This document shows, one piece after another, positions 56,027-64,000 of a DNA stretch of 64,000 bases. The position numbers were made by a program, and so were the translations under genes. The first letter of the stretch is position 1. Each line of letters begins with the position of its first letter. The stretch is from Dichotomicrobium thermohalophilum (lineage in GTDB: Bacteria; Pseudomonadota; Alphaproteobacteria; Rhizobiales; Rhodomicrobiaceae). Under the pieces are notes generated by a model. The model made no database searches, was not told where the DNA came from, and was given only the letters and a program-made list of their open reading frames with translations. The stretch spans positions 62,001 to 126,000 of the forward strand of contig NZ_QXDF01000002.1 of the NCBI RefSeq assembly GCF_003550175.1. The letters run 5' to 3'.

Positions 56027-56719
56027 CTAGCCACTGCCGGCCTTGGCCATGTCGCCGGGCGACTGCAGGTATTCCGGCGGCACACTGGAGACGAGCGCGG
56101 CGAAGTTGCTGCCCTGCACATCGATATGCTTGCGGGTGACCTCTTCGGCGCGCGGCGCGTCGCCCGCGGCGATCGCTTCAAGTATGTCACCGTGCTCCCG
56201 GAAGGATTCCAGCGGACGATTGTTGCGGCGCAGCTGGAAGCGGCGATACGGCGCCAGCCGGTTTCGCAGGAACATGGTCTGCTGCGCGGCATAGCCATTG
56301 TGACTGGCGCTATAGATCGCTTCGTGGAAGGCCGTATTGGCGTGGTAGAAGCCGTCCGCATCGCCTGCTTCGGCATAGCTCAGGCAGTGCTGATGCGCAG
56401 TGCGAATGGCTGCGATCTCTTCCGCCGAGGCACGCTCGGCCGCGAAGCGCGCGCAGACACCTTCAAGCGCGGCCATGAACTCGAACATTTCCAGAAGCTG
56501 CGGAATGCTCAGGCGCGACACCTCCGCGCCGCGATGTGCCTTGATCTCCACCAAACCGGAGGCCGCGAGCTGACGGAGGGCCTCACGCACCGGCGTGCGC
56601 GATGTCCCGAAACGCTGGGCAAGACCAGCCTCGTCCAGCTTGTCGCCCGGCTGCAGCCTGAGCAGGAAGATGTCCTTTTCGAGGGCGAGCCGCACACGCT
56701 GAGCAGTCGATTGCGTCAT
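56027..56719 (-). CDS. matR: GntR family regulator of the malonate locus
   Basis: FadR-subfamily (FCD) regulator of 230 residues. The winged helix-turn-helix (about 10-70) has LQPGDKLDEAGLAQRFGTSR then TPVREALRQLAASGLVE. The C-terminal all-helical FCD domain (about 85-215) has the ligand/metal His and Asp residues (HQHCLSYAEAGDADGFYHAN). In Rhizobium the equivalent MatR responds to malonate or malonyl-CoA. It lies upstream of matB on the same strand with 48 bases between, and is divergent from the transporter, with candidate operators in the gap. Confidence 0.9.
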   Translation of the reverse strand: MTQSTAQRVRLALEKDIFLLRLQPGDKLDEAGLAQRFGTSRTPVREALRQLAASGLVEIKAHRGAEVSRLSIPQLLEMFEFMAALEGVCARFAAERASAEEIAAIRTAHQHCLSYAEAGDADGFYHANTAFHEAIYSASHNGYAAQQTMFLRNRLAPYRRFQLRRNNRPLESFREHGDILEAIAAGDAPRAEEVTRKHIDVQGSNFAALVSSVPPEYLQSPGDMAKAGSG

Positions 56720-56825
56720 TTCCCTTAGGAACTCCGTCCGATCCTCTCAGACAGGTTTTTGCGGTCACCCGGTGGTGCTCTGGCGCGCGGATCATTCGCG
56801 CCGGCGTGTGCCAATCATGGAAGTG

Positions 56826-56856
56826 TTGTATACTTCGTTCAATATGATGTACACAA
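56826..56856. promoter_or_regulatory. candidate MatR operators
   Basis: TTGTATAC (56826-56833) and GTACACAA (56849-56856) form an inverted pair with one mismatch in eight. Each also resembles half of the TTGTATACAA palindrome favoured by FCD-type GntR regulators. They lie between the divergent matR and dctP-like genes. Confidence 0.6.
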
Positions 56857-56907
56857 TTCGACAGGCGCGTTCAATAAGCGCCGCGCAGCCAAAGGAGGAG
56901 ACGTCAT

Positions 56908-57897
56908 ATGTCCATGCTTTTTAAGGGAATTTTCGCCGCCGTGGGCGCATTCGCGCTTGTGGCGGGGACCGCTCAGGCCGAGACCCTGCGTGCGTCACAC
57001 CAGTGGAACACCAACGACGTCCGCCACAAGATGGTGGAGATCATCAAGACCGAGGTCGAAAAGGCCGATGTCGGTCTGAACGTGCGGATTTATCCGTCCG
57101 CTTCGCTCTACAAGCCGAAAGAGCAGTATGCGCCGCTGACCACCGGCCAGCTCGACATTTCCGCCTTCCCGCTCGCCTACGCGGCCGACCGGCACCCGCA
57201 GTTCGACGCGACGCTGATGCCGGGCCTAGTCAAGAACCACGACCATGCCAAGCGCCTGAACGACTCCGAGTTCATGCAGGAGATCAAGCAGATCATCAAT
57301 GACTCGGGCGTGATCGTCCTGGCTGATACCTGGCTGGCCGGCGGCTTCGCCTCGAAGGAGAACTGCATCCTGGAGCCGGAAGACATCGAAGGGCAGGTCT
57401 CGCGCGCGGCCGGCAAGGCGTTCGAGCAGATGCTGGTGGGCGCGGGCGCCTCTATTGCCTCGATGCCGTCCTCGGAAATCTACACTGCCATGCAGACCGG
57501 CGTTCTGGATGCGGCGAATACCTCTTCGGGCAGCTTCGTTTCCTACCGCATCTATGAGCAGGTGAAGTGCCTGACCGCGCCGGGCGATCATGCGCTGTGG
57601 TTCATGTACGAACCGATCCTGATGTCGAAGAAGAGCTTCGACGCGCTGACCGAGGAGCAGCAGGAAGCGCTCATGGCGGCCGGGCAGGTGTCGGAAGAGT
57701 ATTTCTTCGAGCAGGCCAAGAAGCTTGACAAGACGATGGTCGACACCTTCAAGGAAGCCGGCGTCGAGGTCGTGACCATGAACGCCGAGCAGGCGCAGAT
57801 GTGGCGCGACATCGCCCAGGAGACCTCCTACGCCGAGTTCGCCAAGAACGTGGAAGGCGGCCAGGAGCTGATTGATAAGGCGCTCGCCGTCGAGTAA
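56908..57897 (+). CDS. DctP-type TRAP solute-binding protein (malonate)
   Basis: Periplasmic substrate-binding subunit, 329 residues. Signal peptide MSMLFKGIFAAVGAFALVAGTAQA, with cleavage near residue 24. The mature protein begins ETLRASHQWNTNDVRHKMVE, with the DctP features ADTWLAGGFASKENCILEPED and MPSSEIYTAMQTGVLDAANTS (about 190), where the conserved Arg/Asn contacts a carboxylate ligand. The ribosome site AGGAGGAGACG is strong. It is followed by dctQ, dctM and malonyl-CoA decarboxylase genes, and this context makes malonate the likely ligand (MatP in Sinorhizobium). Confidence 0.92.
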   Translation: MSMLFKGIFAAVGAFALVAGTAQAETLRASHQWNTNDVRHKMVEIIKTEVEKADVGLNVRIYPSASLYKPKEQYAPLTTGQLDISAFPLAYAADRHPQFDATLMPGLVKNHDHAKRLNDSEFMQEIKQIINDSGVIVLADTWLAGGFASKENCILEPEDIEGQVSRAAGKAFEQMLVGAGASIASMPSSEIYTAMQTGVLDAANTSSGSFVSYRIYEQVKCLTAPGDHALWFMYEPILMSKKSFDALTEEQQEALMAAGQVSEEYFFEQAKKLDKTMVDTFKEAGVEVVTMNAEQAQMWRDIAQETSYAEFAKNVEGGQELIDKALAVE

Positions 57898-57908
57898 AGC
57901 CACACACC

Positions 57909-57942
57909 GCCACCGGGGCTGCGCGCGGCGCGGCCCCGTGGC
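57909..57942 (+). promoter_or_regulatory. intercistronic hairpin between dctP and dctQ
   Basis: GCCACCGGGGC pairs with GCCCCGTGGC (ten pairs with one bulge) around a 13-base loop. No T tract follows. A stable hairpin here can protect or attenuate the message, giving more binding protein than permease, as in other TRAP operons. Confidence 0.55.
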
Positions 57943-58032
57943 ACCAACTCACACATGCCGCCGGCCGGCGCGAACGGTTTGTTCGCTTTTCACCGGGCAT
58001 GATCGGGGCTACGGAACCAACGGGGAGAGACC

Positions 58033-58590
58033 GTGCGCGCTTTCGTAAGAGCCGTTAACGCGCTGTCCGTTTTCTTCGGGATGATCGCCGCAGCCCTGAT
58101 CGGCGCGGCCATCCTCATCGTCTGCCACATGGTCTTCGTCCGCTACGTGCTGAACGGTTCGACTGCCTGGCAGACCGACACCGTCATCTTCATGCTCATC
58201 GCCGCCACGCTTCTTGGCAGCGCCTATGTGCTGCGCCAGGGCGGACATGTGACGATCGACCTGGCCTGGGAGGCCGCCGGTCAGGCAACCCGCCGCTTTT
58301 TGCGTGTAATGGCCAATATCGGCACATTCCTTTTCGCAACCGTGCTGGCGGTTACCGGCGGGCACTATTTCTGGCAGGCCTGGGAGGGCAACTGGCTGTC
58401 GGAAACGGTCGCGGAGATTCCATTGTGGATCCCGTTCCTGTCGATGCCGGTCGGCTTCGGGCTTCTGGCGCTTCAGGCGCTTGCGCAGATCATAGATACG
58501 CCGCGCGCGGTAGATGTGCACGGGGCCGCAGTTCATGCCGCCGAGGAACTCGGCGAGGAGCAGACCGCTGCGATCAAAGAGGGGCATTAG
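58033..58590 (+). CDS. TRAP transporter small permease DctQ
   Basis: Four-helix subunit of 185 residues (hydrophobic at about 12-36, 51-71, 88-112, 127-149). The phrase VFVRYVLNGSTAWQTDT near residue 35 is family-typical, as is GSAYVLRQGGHVTIDL. The C-terminal tail is acidic. The start is the GTG at 58033 after GGGGAGAG. It ends three bases before dctM. It connects DctM to the binding protein. Confidence 0.92.
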   Translation: MRAFVRAVNALSVFFGMIAAALIGAAILIVCHMVFVRYVLNGSTAWQTDTVIFMLIAATLLGSAYVLRQGGHVTIDLAWEAAGQATRRFLRVMANIGTFLFATVLAVTGGHYFWQAWEGNWLSETVAEIPLWIPFLSMPVGFGLLALQALAQIIDTPRAVDVHGAAVHAAEELGEEQTAAIKEGH

Positions 58591-58593
58591 TTC

Positions 58594-59910
58594 ATGGCGC
58601 CGGAAACCATTGGGCTGCTGATCGCCCTGACGCTCATCGGCCTCATGATCATCGGGGTGCCGGTCGCCTTCGCGCTGGGGCTGACCGCGCTGATCTTTCT
58701 CGTGGCCTTTGAGGGCACTGGCGCGCTGCCCGGCGTTGCGGAAACCTTCTTCGCCGGGCTGGGCGAGTTCTCGCTGTTGTCGATCCCGATGTTCATCGTC
58801 ATGGGCGCGGCCGTCGCCGCTTCGCCCGCGGGCCGCGATCTTTATGAGGCGCTGGATCGCTGGCTGAACCGCGTGCCCGGCGGGCTGGTGATCTCCAATA
58901 TCGGCGCGTGCACCATCTTCTCGGCGCTGTCCGGCTCGTCGCCAGCGACTTGCGCGGCCATCGGCAAGATGGGCATCCCCGAGATGCGCAATCGCGGGTA
59001 CCCGGATGGCGTGGCGACCGGAGCGATTGCCGCTGGCGGTACACTCGGCATTCTGGTGCCGCCGTCGATTACGATGATCGTCTACGGCATCGCCACCGAG
59101 ACGTCGATCGGCCGATTGTTCATCGCGGGCATCCTGCCGGGGCTGATGCTTGCCGGGCTGTTCATCGCCTGGTCGCTGTTCTTTGCCTGGTGGAACGGCT
59201 ACAAGCTCACCGGCCTGCGCAACTTTTCGTGGCGTGAGCGGTTCAGCGTGCTGCCGCGCGTTCTCCCCTTCATCGCAATCATCGTCGGCATTCTTTATGT
59301 GCTTTACGGCGGCGTCGCCACGCCATCGGAAGCCGCAGGCGTCGGCGCGCTGTTCTGCATCCTGCTGGCCATCATCATCTACGGCCTTTGGCGCCCCTCC
59401 CACATCTGGCGCATTCTCTCGACCAGCATGAACGAGAGCGTGATGATCCTGATGATCATCGGCGCCTCGGCGCTGTTCTCGTTCACGCTGTCCTGGCTGT
59501 TCGTCACTCAGTCGATCGCCGAGGCGATCGTCGCGGCCGACCTGAACCGCTGGGTGCTGATGGGTGTCATCAACGTGTTCCTGCTGGTCGCCGGGCTGTT
59601 CCTGCCGCCCGTCGCCGTTATCCTGATGACCACGCCGATCCTGCTGCCGATCGTTACGCAGGCCGGATTCGACCCCTACTGGTTTGCGGTCGTGCTGACG
59701 ATCAACATGGAGATCGGCCTGATCACGCCGCCTGTGGGGCTGAACCTGTACGTGATCAATGGTATCGTGCCGGAAGTATCATTGCGGACGATCCTGCTGG
59801 GCTCGCTGCCCTACATGCTGTGCATGGTGACGGGGATCATCCTGCTGTGCATCTTCCCGGAGATCGCCACCTGGCTCCCCAATCAGATGATGGGCGCGGC
59901 AATCAGATAG
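58594..59910 (+). CDS. TRAP transporter large permease DctM
   Basis: Catalytic membrane subunit of 438 residues with about twelve segments. The motifs SGSSPATCAAIGKMGIPEM (about 108) and GGTLGILVPPSITMIVYG (about 149) are the substrate and sodium-binding hairpins, mirrored in the second half by ITPPVGLNLYVINGI (about 375). Na+-coupled uptake is known for this family. It starts three bases after dctQ and is followed 13 bases later by malonyl-CoA decarboxylase. Confidence 0.94.
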   Translation: MAPETIGLLIALTLIGLMIIGVPVAFALGLTALIFLVAFEGTGALPGVAETFFAGLGEFSLLSIPMFIVMGAAVAASPAGRDLYEALDRWLNRVPGGLVISNIGACTIFSALSGSSPATCAAIGKMGIPEMRNRGYPDGVATGAIAAGGTLGILVPPSITMIVYGIATETSIGRLFIAGILPGLMLAGLFIAWSLFFAWWNGYKLTGLRNFSWRERFSVLPRVLPFIAIIVGILYVLYGGVATPSEAAGVGALFCILLAIIIYGLWRPSHIWRILSTSMNESVMILMIIGASALFSFTLSWLFVTQSIAEAIVAADLNRWVLMGVINVFLLVAGLFLPPVAVILMTTPILLPIVTQAGFDPYWFAVVLTINMEIGLITPPVGLNLYVINGIVPEVSLRTILLGSLPYMLCMVTGIILLCIFPEIATWLPNQMMGAAIR

Positions 59911-59923
59911 CGAACGCGGCGAC

Positions 59924-61282
59924 ATGAACACCTCGTTCTTTCAGGAACTGCTGAGCGGCATCGCCGAGCGCGGTCGCCAGCTGATCGATCTGTCCATCGG
60001 TGGCCACGGCCACACCGATTCGATTGAGGAGCTCTCCCGCGCGCTGATGTCGTCACGCGGGGAGGCGGCAGGTGTGGCGCTGGCGCGGCGCATCCTTAAC
60101 GCGTACGCGGCGCTGCCGCGCGAGAAGCGCCTGGCGTTCTTCAGCTTCCTGAATGAGGCCTTCACACCTGATTCGGAGCGCGTGCGTGAAGCAGCCGAGC
60201 AATACCTGAACGAGCCGGGCGAAAAGACGCTGCAGGAGTTGACCCGAAGCGTTGAGCCGCCGATGCAGGAATTCCTGCGCCGCCTGAACATGGCGCCGGG
60301 CGCAACAGCCGAGATCGTCGCGATGCGTACCGACCTGCTCGACTTCCTGAAGGAGCACCCGGAGCTCAAGCCGGTCGACGACAACTTCGTCCACCTGCTG
60401 GGCTCCTGGTTCAACCGCGGCTTCCTGGTGCTGCAGCGGATCGACTGGTCCACGCCGGCGAACATCCTGGAGAAGATCATCCGCTACGAGGCGGTGCATC
60501 AGATCAAGGACTGGAGCGACCTGCGCCGCCGGCTCGACCCGCGTGACCGGCGCTGCTACGCCTTCTTCCACCCCTCGCTGATCGACGAGCCGCTGATCTT
60601 CGTGCAGATCGCGCTGACGGACCGAATCCCCGGCTCGATCCAGGAACTGCTGTCCGAAGAAAGCAAGATGGACGGCGCGCGCGAGCCCTCGACGGCGGTG
60701 TTCTACTCGATTTCCAACTGTCAGAAGGGGCTGGCCGGGATTTCGTTCGGCAACTTCCTGATCAAGCAGGTGGCCGCAGACCTTGAAAAGGAAATCCCCT
60801 CGCTGCGCACCTTCGTCACGCTGTCACCGCTGCCCGGCTTCCGCCGCTGGCTGGAGCGCGCCCGCGAAGGCCACGACCTCGACTACCTGAACGAGCAACA
60901 GCGTGCCGCGCTGGAGATCGCCGACAACGACCACTGGTGGAGCGACGAGGACAGCGCGGAGGCCTTGCGGCCCGTGCTGATGGCTGCCTGTGCGCATTAC
61001 CTGCTGCTGGCGAAGACGCCATCGGGGATGCCGGCGGACCCGGTGGCGCGCTTCCATCTCGGCAACGGCGCGCGGCTGGAGCGGATCAACTGGCTGGGCG
61101 ACGTGTCCGAGAAGGGCTTGCGCGAATCCTACGGCCTGATGGTCAACTACCAATACGTGCTCAAGGACATTGAGCGGAATCACGAAGCCCTTGTGAATCA
61201 GGGCACCGTCGCCGCCTCGAAGGCCGTACGCAGCCATCTGCTCACCAGCGAATCGTCCAAAGCCCTCGTGACGACGGGCTGA
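59924..61282 (+). CDS. matA: malonyl-CoA decarboxylase
   Basis: Decarboxylates malonyl-CoA to acetyl-CoA; 452 residues. The N-terminal half is helical (oligomerisation), the C-terminal half GNAT-like. Conserved residues are visible: Ser/Asn region VFYSISNCQKGLAGISFGNF (about 263-282), and the catalytic His in FHLGNGARLERINWLGDVSE (H378), followed by SYGLMVNYQYVLKDIE. It follows the permease gene by 13 bases, so it is the last gene of the transport arm. With matB it forms the two-step path from malonate to acetyl-CoA. The name mcd is also used. Confidence 0.94.
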   Translation: MNTSFFQELLSGIAERGRQLIDLSIGGHGHTDSIEELSRALMSSRGEAAGVALARRILNAYAALPREKRLAFFSFLNEAFTPDSERVREAAEQYLNEPGEKTLQELTRSVEPPMQEFLRRLNMAPGATAEIVAMRTDLLDFLKEHPELKPVDDNFVHLLGSWFNRGFLVLQRIDWSTPANILEKIIRYEAVHQIKDWSDLRRRLDPRDRRCYAFFHPSLIDEPLIFVQIALTDRIPGSIQELLSEESKMDGAREPSTAVFYSISNCQKGLAGISFGNFLIKQVAADLEKEIPSLRTFVTLSPLPGFRRWLERAREGHDLDYLNEQQRAALEIADNDHWWSDEDSAEALRPVLMAACAHYLLLAKTPSGMPADPVARFHLGNGARLERINWLGDVSEKGLRESYGLMVNYQYVLKDIERNHEALVNQGTVAASKAVRSHLLTSESSKALVTTG

Positions 61283-61599
61283 GTCGGCTTTTCCCGCCGT
61301 TCCAGCCCGCTGAATCCCCTGCGGCCCCTTTCCGGCGCGCTCCACAGGCGCTGGTGTTATCCACACCTCACAGTGGATGATGCAGAAACACAACAACTTA
61401 TAAGTGTTTCCCGCGCAAGTTGCGGTTTATGATTGAAGCAACCATGAGCCCGCGGTACGCCTGCATCTGCAACCTGAAGATGCGGTTCTGGGCGTGGCTC
61501 CCGTTAAGCGCGTCCATCGCTTGAGGGCAAGCGCAAAACTGAAAAGCGCGTCGACCTCTGCACGGATCAACTGACTGCAACCACCGAGTGGAGAAAAGG
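61283..61599. other. leader region of the porin gene
   Basis: About 317 bases between the malonate operon and the porin. It includes one perfect DnaA-box-like TTATCCACA (61357-61365), which can be chance at this length, and an AT-rich segment CAACTTATAAGTGTTT near 61393 that could hold the porin promoter. No small gene or terminator is evident. Confidence 0.4.
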
Positions 61600-63099
61600 A
61601 TGATCGGGGGACTTATGAAAACAAGCCATTACGCACTGGCCGCGGCGGCTGGTCTGTTCGTGGGCGCGCTCGCGTTCACGCCGGCAAAGGCGGCAGACCT
61701 GGGCGGCGACTGCTGCGCCGACCTGGAGGAGCGCGTCGCGGAACTGGAAGCGACCACGGTCCGCAAGGGCAACCGCGTGGTCTCGGTCCAGCTCTACGGC
61801 CAGGTCAACAAGGCGCTGTTCGCCTGGGACGACGGTGTCGAATCGGACCTGTACGTGGTCGACAGTGACATCTCGTCCACGCGCTTCGGCTTCCGCGGCA
61901 GCGGCACGATCGACCCGGGCTGGACTGCTGGCTACCGGATCGAGATCGAAATGCAGTCGGCGCCTTCGAACGAGGTCAGCCAGGATTACGCAGGCCTGCC
62001 GGGTGACGATGGCGTCGACGGCGAGGGCGACATCGCGACCCGCCGCGCCTCGGTCTATGTTGATAGCGATCGGTTCGGGCGTGCCACGATGGGTCTGACC
62101 TCGTCCGCCACGGACGACCTCGTCTATACCTATCTGGGCAGCGTCAATGTGACGGGCGCCGAGTTTTTCGGCGGTGGGCTGCGCGTCCGCACCAGCGATG
62201 GCGGTTTTGCCGGGACGAATATTCCTTTCGAGCAAGACTTTACCGGCTCGATTGCGTTGTCCGATATCGCGACGGACACCGATATCGGCCGCTGGGACGG
62301 CGTGCGCTATGACAGCCCGTCGCTCTACGGGTTCATCCTCTCCGCGGCCTGGGGCGAGAGCGACAATTGGGACGTCGCCCTGCGCTTTAAGCAGGAATGG
62401 AACTCGATCCAGTTCGTGGCCGCGGCCGGATACCGGTATGAGGGCGATACAGACAAATCGTTCTTTGATGGCACGCGTCTTGATGGCGGCGATGCCTTCG
62501 AGGTCAGCGATAAGGAAAGCTTGATCCTCGCGGCGGGTATCAAGCACGTCCCGTCCGGCATCTTCCTGAATGGTGTCTGGGTCCAGCAGGATCGTGACGA
62601 ACTGGATGCGCAAATTGTCGATCAGGCTCTCGCCGAGGGGGTCCAGTTCGATGGTGCAGCGATCACTGACGCTGATGCCCGGTTTGCCGAGGATTCCGCG
62701 ACCTACTGGCAGGTCTTCGGCGGTATCGAGAAGAACTGGACCGGCTACGGCCTGACCTCCTTCTTCGGCCGCTATATCAGCTATGAGGGCTTTGGTGCAG
62801 GCCAGTACGGCTACTTCGGACTGGCCGACGGGGTCGTTGCAACCGATGAGGACAATATCAATGGCTTCATCACCGATTCCGAAGTGAACGTCTGGGGCTT
62901 CGGTATCGAGCAGGACTACGACGCCGCGGCGCTTGAGTTCTACGCCCACTACAACTACTGGGAGGTCGATAGCATCTCCTATCGTGCCGATACAGATCCC
63001 ACTGATGATACGACAGATCCAGCCCAAGTCGAAAACGGGAAGGTCAACGGTCTCGAAGACATGTGGACCGCCTATCTCGGCACCCGGATCAAATTCTAG
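61600..63099 (+). CDS. porin (alphaproteobacterial type)
   Basis: Outer-membrane beta-barrel of 499 residues. The signal peptide is MKTSHYALAAAAGLFVGALA then FTPAKA, followed by ADLGGDCCADLEERVAELEA, a Cys pair and short coiled coil typical of rhizobial porins, then the first strand VVSVQLYGQVNKALFAWDDG. Many aromatic strand ends follow, and the last residue is Phe (GTRIKF), as BamA recognition needs. ATG 61600 has the better ribosome spacing (GGAGAAAAGG); ATG 61615 is possible. It may admit small anions such as malonate, but that is not shown. Confidence 0.92.
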   Translation: MIGGLMKTSHYALAAAAGLFVGALAFTPAKAADLGGDCCADLEERVAELEATTVRKGNRVVSVQLYGQVNKALFAWDDGVESDLYVVDSDISSTRFGFRGSGTIDPGWTAGYRIEIEMQSAPSNEVSQDYAGLPGDDGVDGEGDIATRRASVYVDSDRFGRATMGLTSSATDDLVYTYLGSVNVTGAEFFGGGLRVRTSDGGFAGTNIPFEQDFTGSIALSDIATDTDIGRWDGVRYDSPSLYGFILSAAWGESDNWDVALRFKQEWNSIQFVAAAGYRYEGDTDKSFFDGTRLDGGDAFEVSDKESLILAAGIKHVPSGIFLNGVWVQQDRDELDAQIVDQALAEGVQFDGAAITDADARFAEDSATYWQVFGGIEKNWTGYGLTSFFGRYISYEGFGAGQYGYFGLADGVVATDEDNINGFITDSEVNVWGFGIEQDYDAAALEFYAHYNYWEVDSISYRADTDPTDDTTDPAQVENGKVNGLEDMWTAYLGTRIKF

Positions 63100-63150
63100 G
63101 CTCGCGTTTCCTCCTTCCTAGCGGGGCCGCCGGACTTGAGCCGGCAACTT

Positions 63151-63178
63151 GGGGCCATCTTCGGATGGCCCCTTTTTT
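63151..63178 (+). terminator. intrinsic terminator of the porin gene
   Basis: GGGGCCATC and GATGGCCCC form a perfect nine-pair stem with a TTCG loop, followed by six T, 52 bases after the porin stop. It is the strongest terminator in the window. Confidence 0.95.
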
Positions 63179-63216
63179 CGTCTCCGCCCGCGCCGACGAA
63201 ACGCCCACGCGCTCCG

Positions 63217-63500
63217 TCATTGCGAGCGAAGCGACGCAATCTAGCTTCGGGCACCAGCGCTGTTTTGCTTCGGCCCTTCTGGTCTCGCAAGGACGGTACG
63301 GCACGCTTTGCTGTCATCGCGAGCGTAGCGAAGCCGAAGGCCGGCGCGAAGCGACGACGCGATCCAGCCAAGAACGCCGTACCGTGCCGCTGAAGCCGAA
63401 GGCGGGCGCGGAGCCGCAAGGCCGACGCGAAGCGGCGAAGCGACCTCTTTGCTTCGGCCTGACGGCCTCGCAATGACGGTTACGCCGTCATCGCGAGCGC
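63217..63500. repeat. cluster of short palindromic repeats
   Basis: Variants of TCATTGCGAGCGAAGCGACG appear near 63217, 63314 (TCATCGCGAGCGTAGCGAAG) and 63490 (TCATCGCGAGCGCAGC), with reverse-complement forms such as GCCTCGCAATGACGG near 63466. This REP-like family is common between alphaproteobacterial genes. No gene is credible here. Confidence 0.7.
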
Positions 63501-63556
63501 AGCACGGCGTTGACGCTGAGGCGCGCTCTACCGTCATGCCCGTTCTTGACACGGGC

Positions 63557-63641
63557 ATCCAGAGGTTGCGCCGACCCCTGATGGGTAGATCAACGGGTTC
63601 CCCGGATCAGGGTCCGGGGACAGGCACGGCCGGTGGTGACG
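63557..63641. repeat. 85-base direct repeat, copy A
   Basis: Begins ATCCAGAGGTTGCGCCGACC and ends GGTGGTGACG. It matches copy B at 63810 with six differences in 85 bases. Each copy contains the palindromic core CCCCGGATC-N-GGTCCGGGG. The following 30 bases (GCCGGACACTGCTGTTACGT) are also similar to a segment at 63768. Confidence 0.85.
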
Positions 63642-63809
63642 CCGGACACTGCTGTTACGTCATTGCCGGGCCAAGCTGTGCTCGGGCTTGACACGATTAA
63701 CCCGGCAATCCAAAGAAACGCGCCGAGGCCTGGCCGCTGGATGCCCGGATCTTCGTCCGGGCATGACGTCGGAGACTGTTGCCACGTCATTGCCGGACGT
63801 GATTCGGCA

Positions 63810-63894
63810 ATCCAGAGGTTGCGCCGAACCCTGATGGGTAGATCCCCGGGTTCCCCGGATCGGTGTCCGGGGACAGGCACGGCCGATGGTGACG
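63810..63894. repeat. 85-base direct repeat, copy B
   Basis: Second copy of the repeat at 63557, in the same orientation 253 bases on, with six differences. The bases between hold further short variants of TCATTGCCGG. The last 100 bases of the window hold no gene that I can support. Confidence 0.85.
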
Positions 63895-64000
63895 AAAGAT
63901 TGGCCACCCGCGAGCGCCGTCCAGGTCATGAACCATGTGAGTGAATGAAGCGACGAACCGCCCTGGCAGCCGCCCCCGGTTGCGGATTGTTAAGGACGAT

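Noticed and set aside
58009..59403. Minus-strand frame of 464 codons opposite dctQ and dctM
   Set aside because: Shadow of two permease genes; Asp/Arg/His-rich with no motifs.
61357..61365. Single perfect DnaA box as a sign of a replication origin
   Set aside because: One nine-base match is expected about once in every 130 kb per two strands; no cluster, AT-rich unwinding element or dnaA/hemE context is present.
63217..63894. CRISPR array
   Set aside because: Repeat units vary in length and sequence, occur in both orientations and have no uniform spacers.
63100..63950. Several frames of 80-137 codons in the repeat region after the porin
   Set aside because: They run through palindromic repeats on both strands, lack ribosome sites and encode Arg/Pro/Ser-rich sequence without domains.

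Overview
The window is a gene-dense, GC-rich chromosomal segment from an alphaproteobacterium, most likely a member of the Hyphomicrobiales (Rhizobiales) or a close relative. The grounds are the class II DAHP synthase, a rhizobial-type porin, a DUF2865 protein, a Cys-rich 'ADLGGDC' porin N-terminus, a CtrA-like box (TTAA-N7-TTAA), TRAP transporters, and IF-3 with a non-AUG start. No phage, integrase, transposase or CRISPR array was seen; this is mostly housekeeping chromosome with several small accessory clusters.

Layout. 1-2.6 kb: a TAXI-type TRAP uptake system (the permease runs off the left edge) and a DUF971 protein. 3-8 kb: phospholipid synthesis (pssA, psd), an Atm1-like ABC exporter and a LysM protein. 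8.3-12.4 kb: a LOG protein, HtpX, nicotinate phosphoribosyltransferase and nicotinamidase. 12.4-15.9 kb: citramalate synthase, an SMR transporter and cysS. 16-24.5 kb: a DUF2865 protein, a GNAT protein, a glutamyl-tRNA synthetase, NAD synthetase, a YiiX-like cysteine hydrolase, DAHP synthase and a VIT family transporter. 24.5-33 kb: a YbdK-like ligase, YceI, an SDR, an Lrp/LysE divergent pair, gor-rpiA-gabD, a phosphatase and tRNA-Val. 33-38.6 kb: an AhpD-like protein, an orphan soluble PAS kinase, an amidoligase, a fold-IV transaminase and Nnr. 38.9-41 kb: glnB-glnA with a well-formed sigma-54 promoter. 41-48.5 kb: a GerW/DUF2953 cluster, small membrane and thioredoxin-like proteins, a membrane-anchored GltS-like protein, a gene-poor 1.1 kb stretch and a Ca/Na antiporter. 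48.6-52.2 kb: a pteridine-reductase-like SDR and the methylthioadenosine salvage set mtnP-apt-mtnA, in which apt is frameshifted. 52.2-54.4 kb: a renalase-like enzyme, DUF3429 and infC. 54.4-61.3 kb: a complete malonate uptake and degradation locus. 61.6-64 kb: a porin followed by intergenic repeats.

The clearest functional unit is the malonate locus. A divergent GntR regulator and malonyl-CoA synthetase face a TRAP transporter (DctP, DctQ, DctM) and malonyl-CoA decarboxylase. Together they can import malonate, activate it and decarboxylate it to acetyl-CoA. Two TTGTATAC-like operator candidates lie between the two arms. A second theme is NAD metabolism, with pncB, pncA, nadE and the NAD(P)HX repair enzyme Nnr all in the window.

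The least understood unit is a tight three-gene set at 41.5-42.7 kb. It pairs a GerW (YtfJ) homologue with a DUF2953 protein, families best known from endospore formers, plus a 92-residue protein of unknown family. Other items of interest are the frameshifted apt, the AUA-initiated infC, a ten-codon ORF with a very strong ribosome binding site at 43.8 kb, and the membrane-anchored glutamate-synthase-like protein. All calls come from reading the sequence and from knowledge of protein families; no database search was possible.
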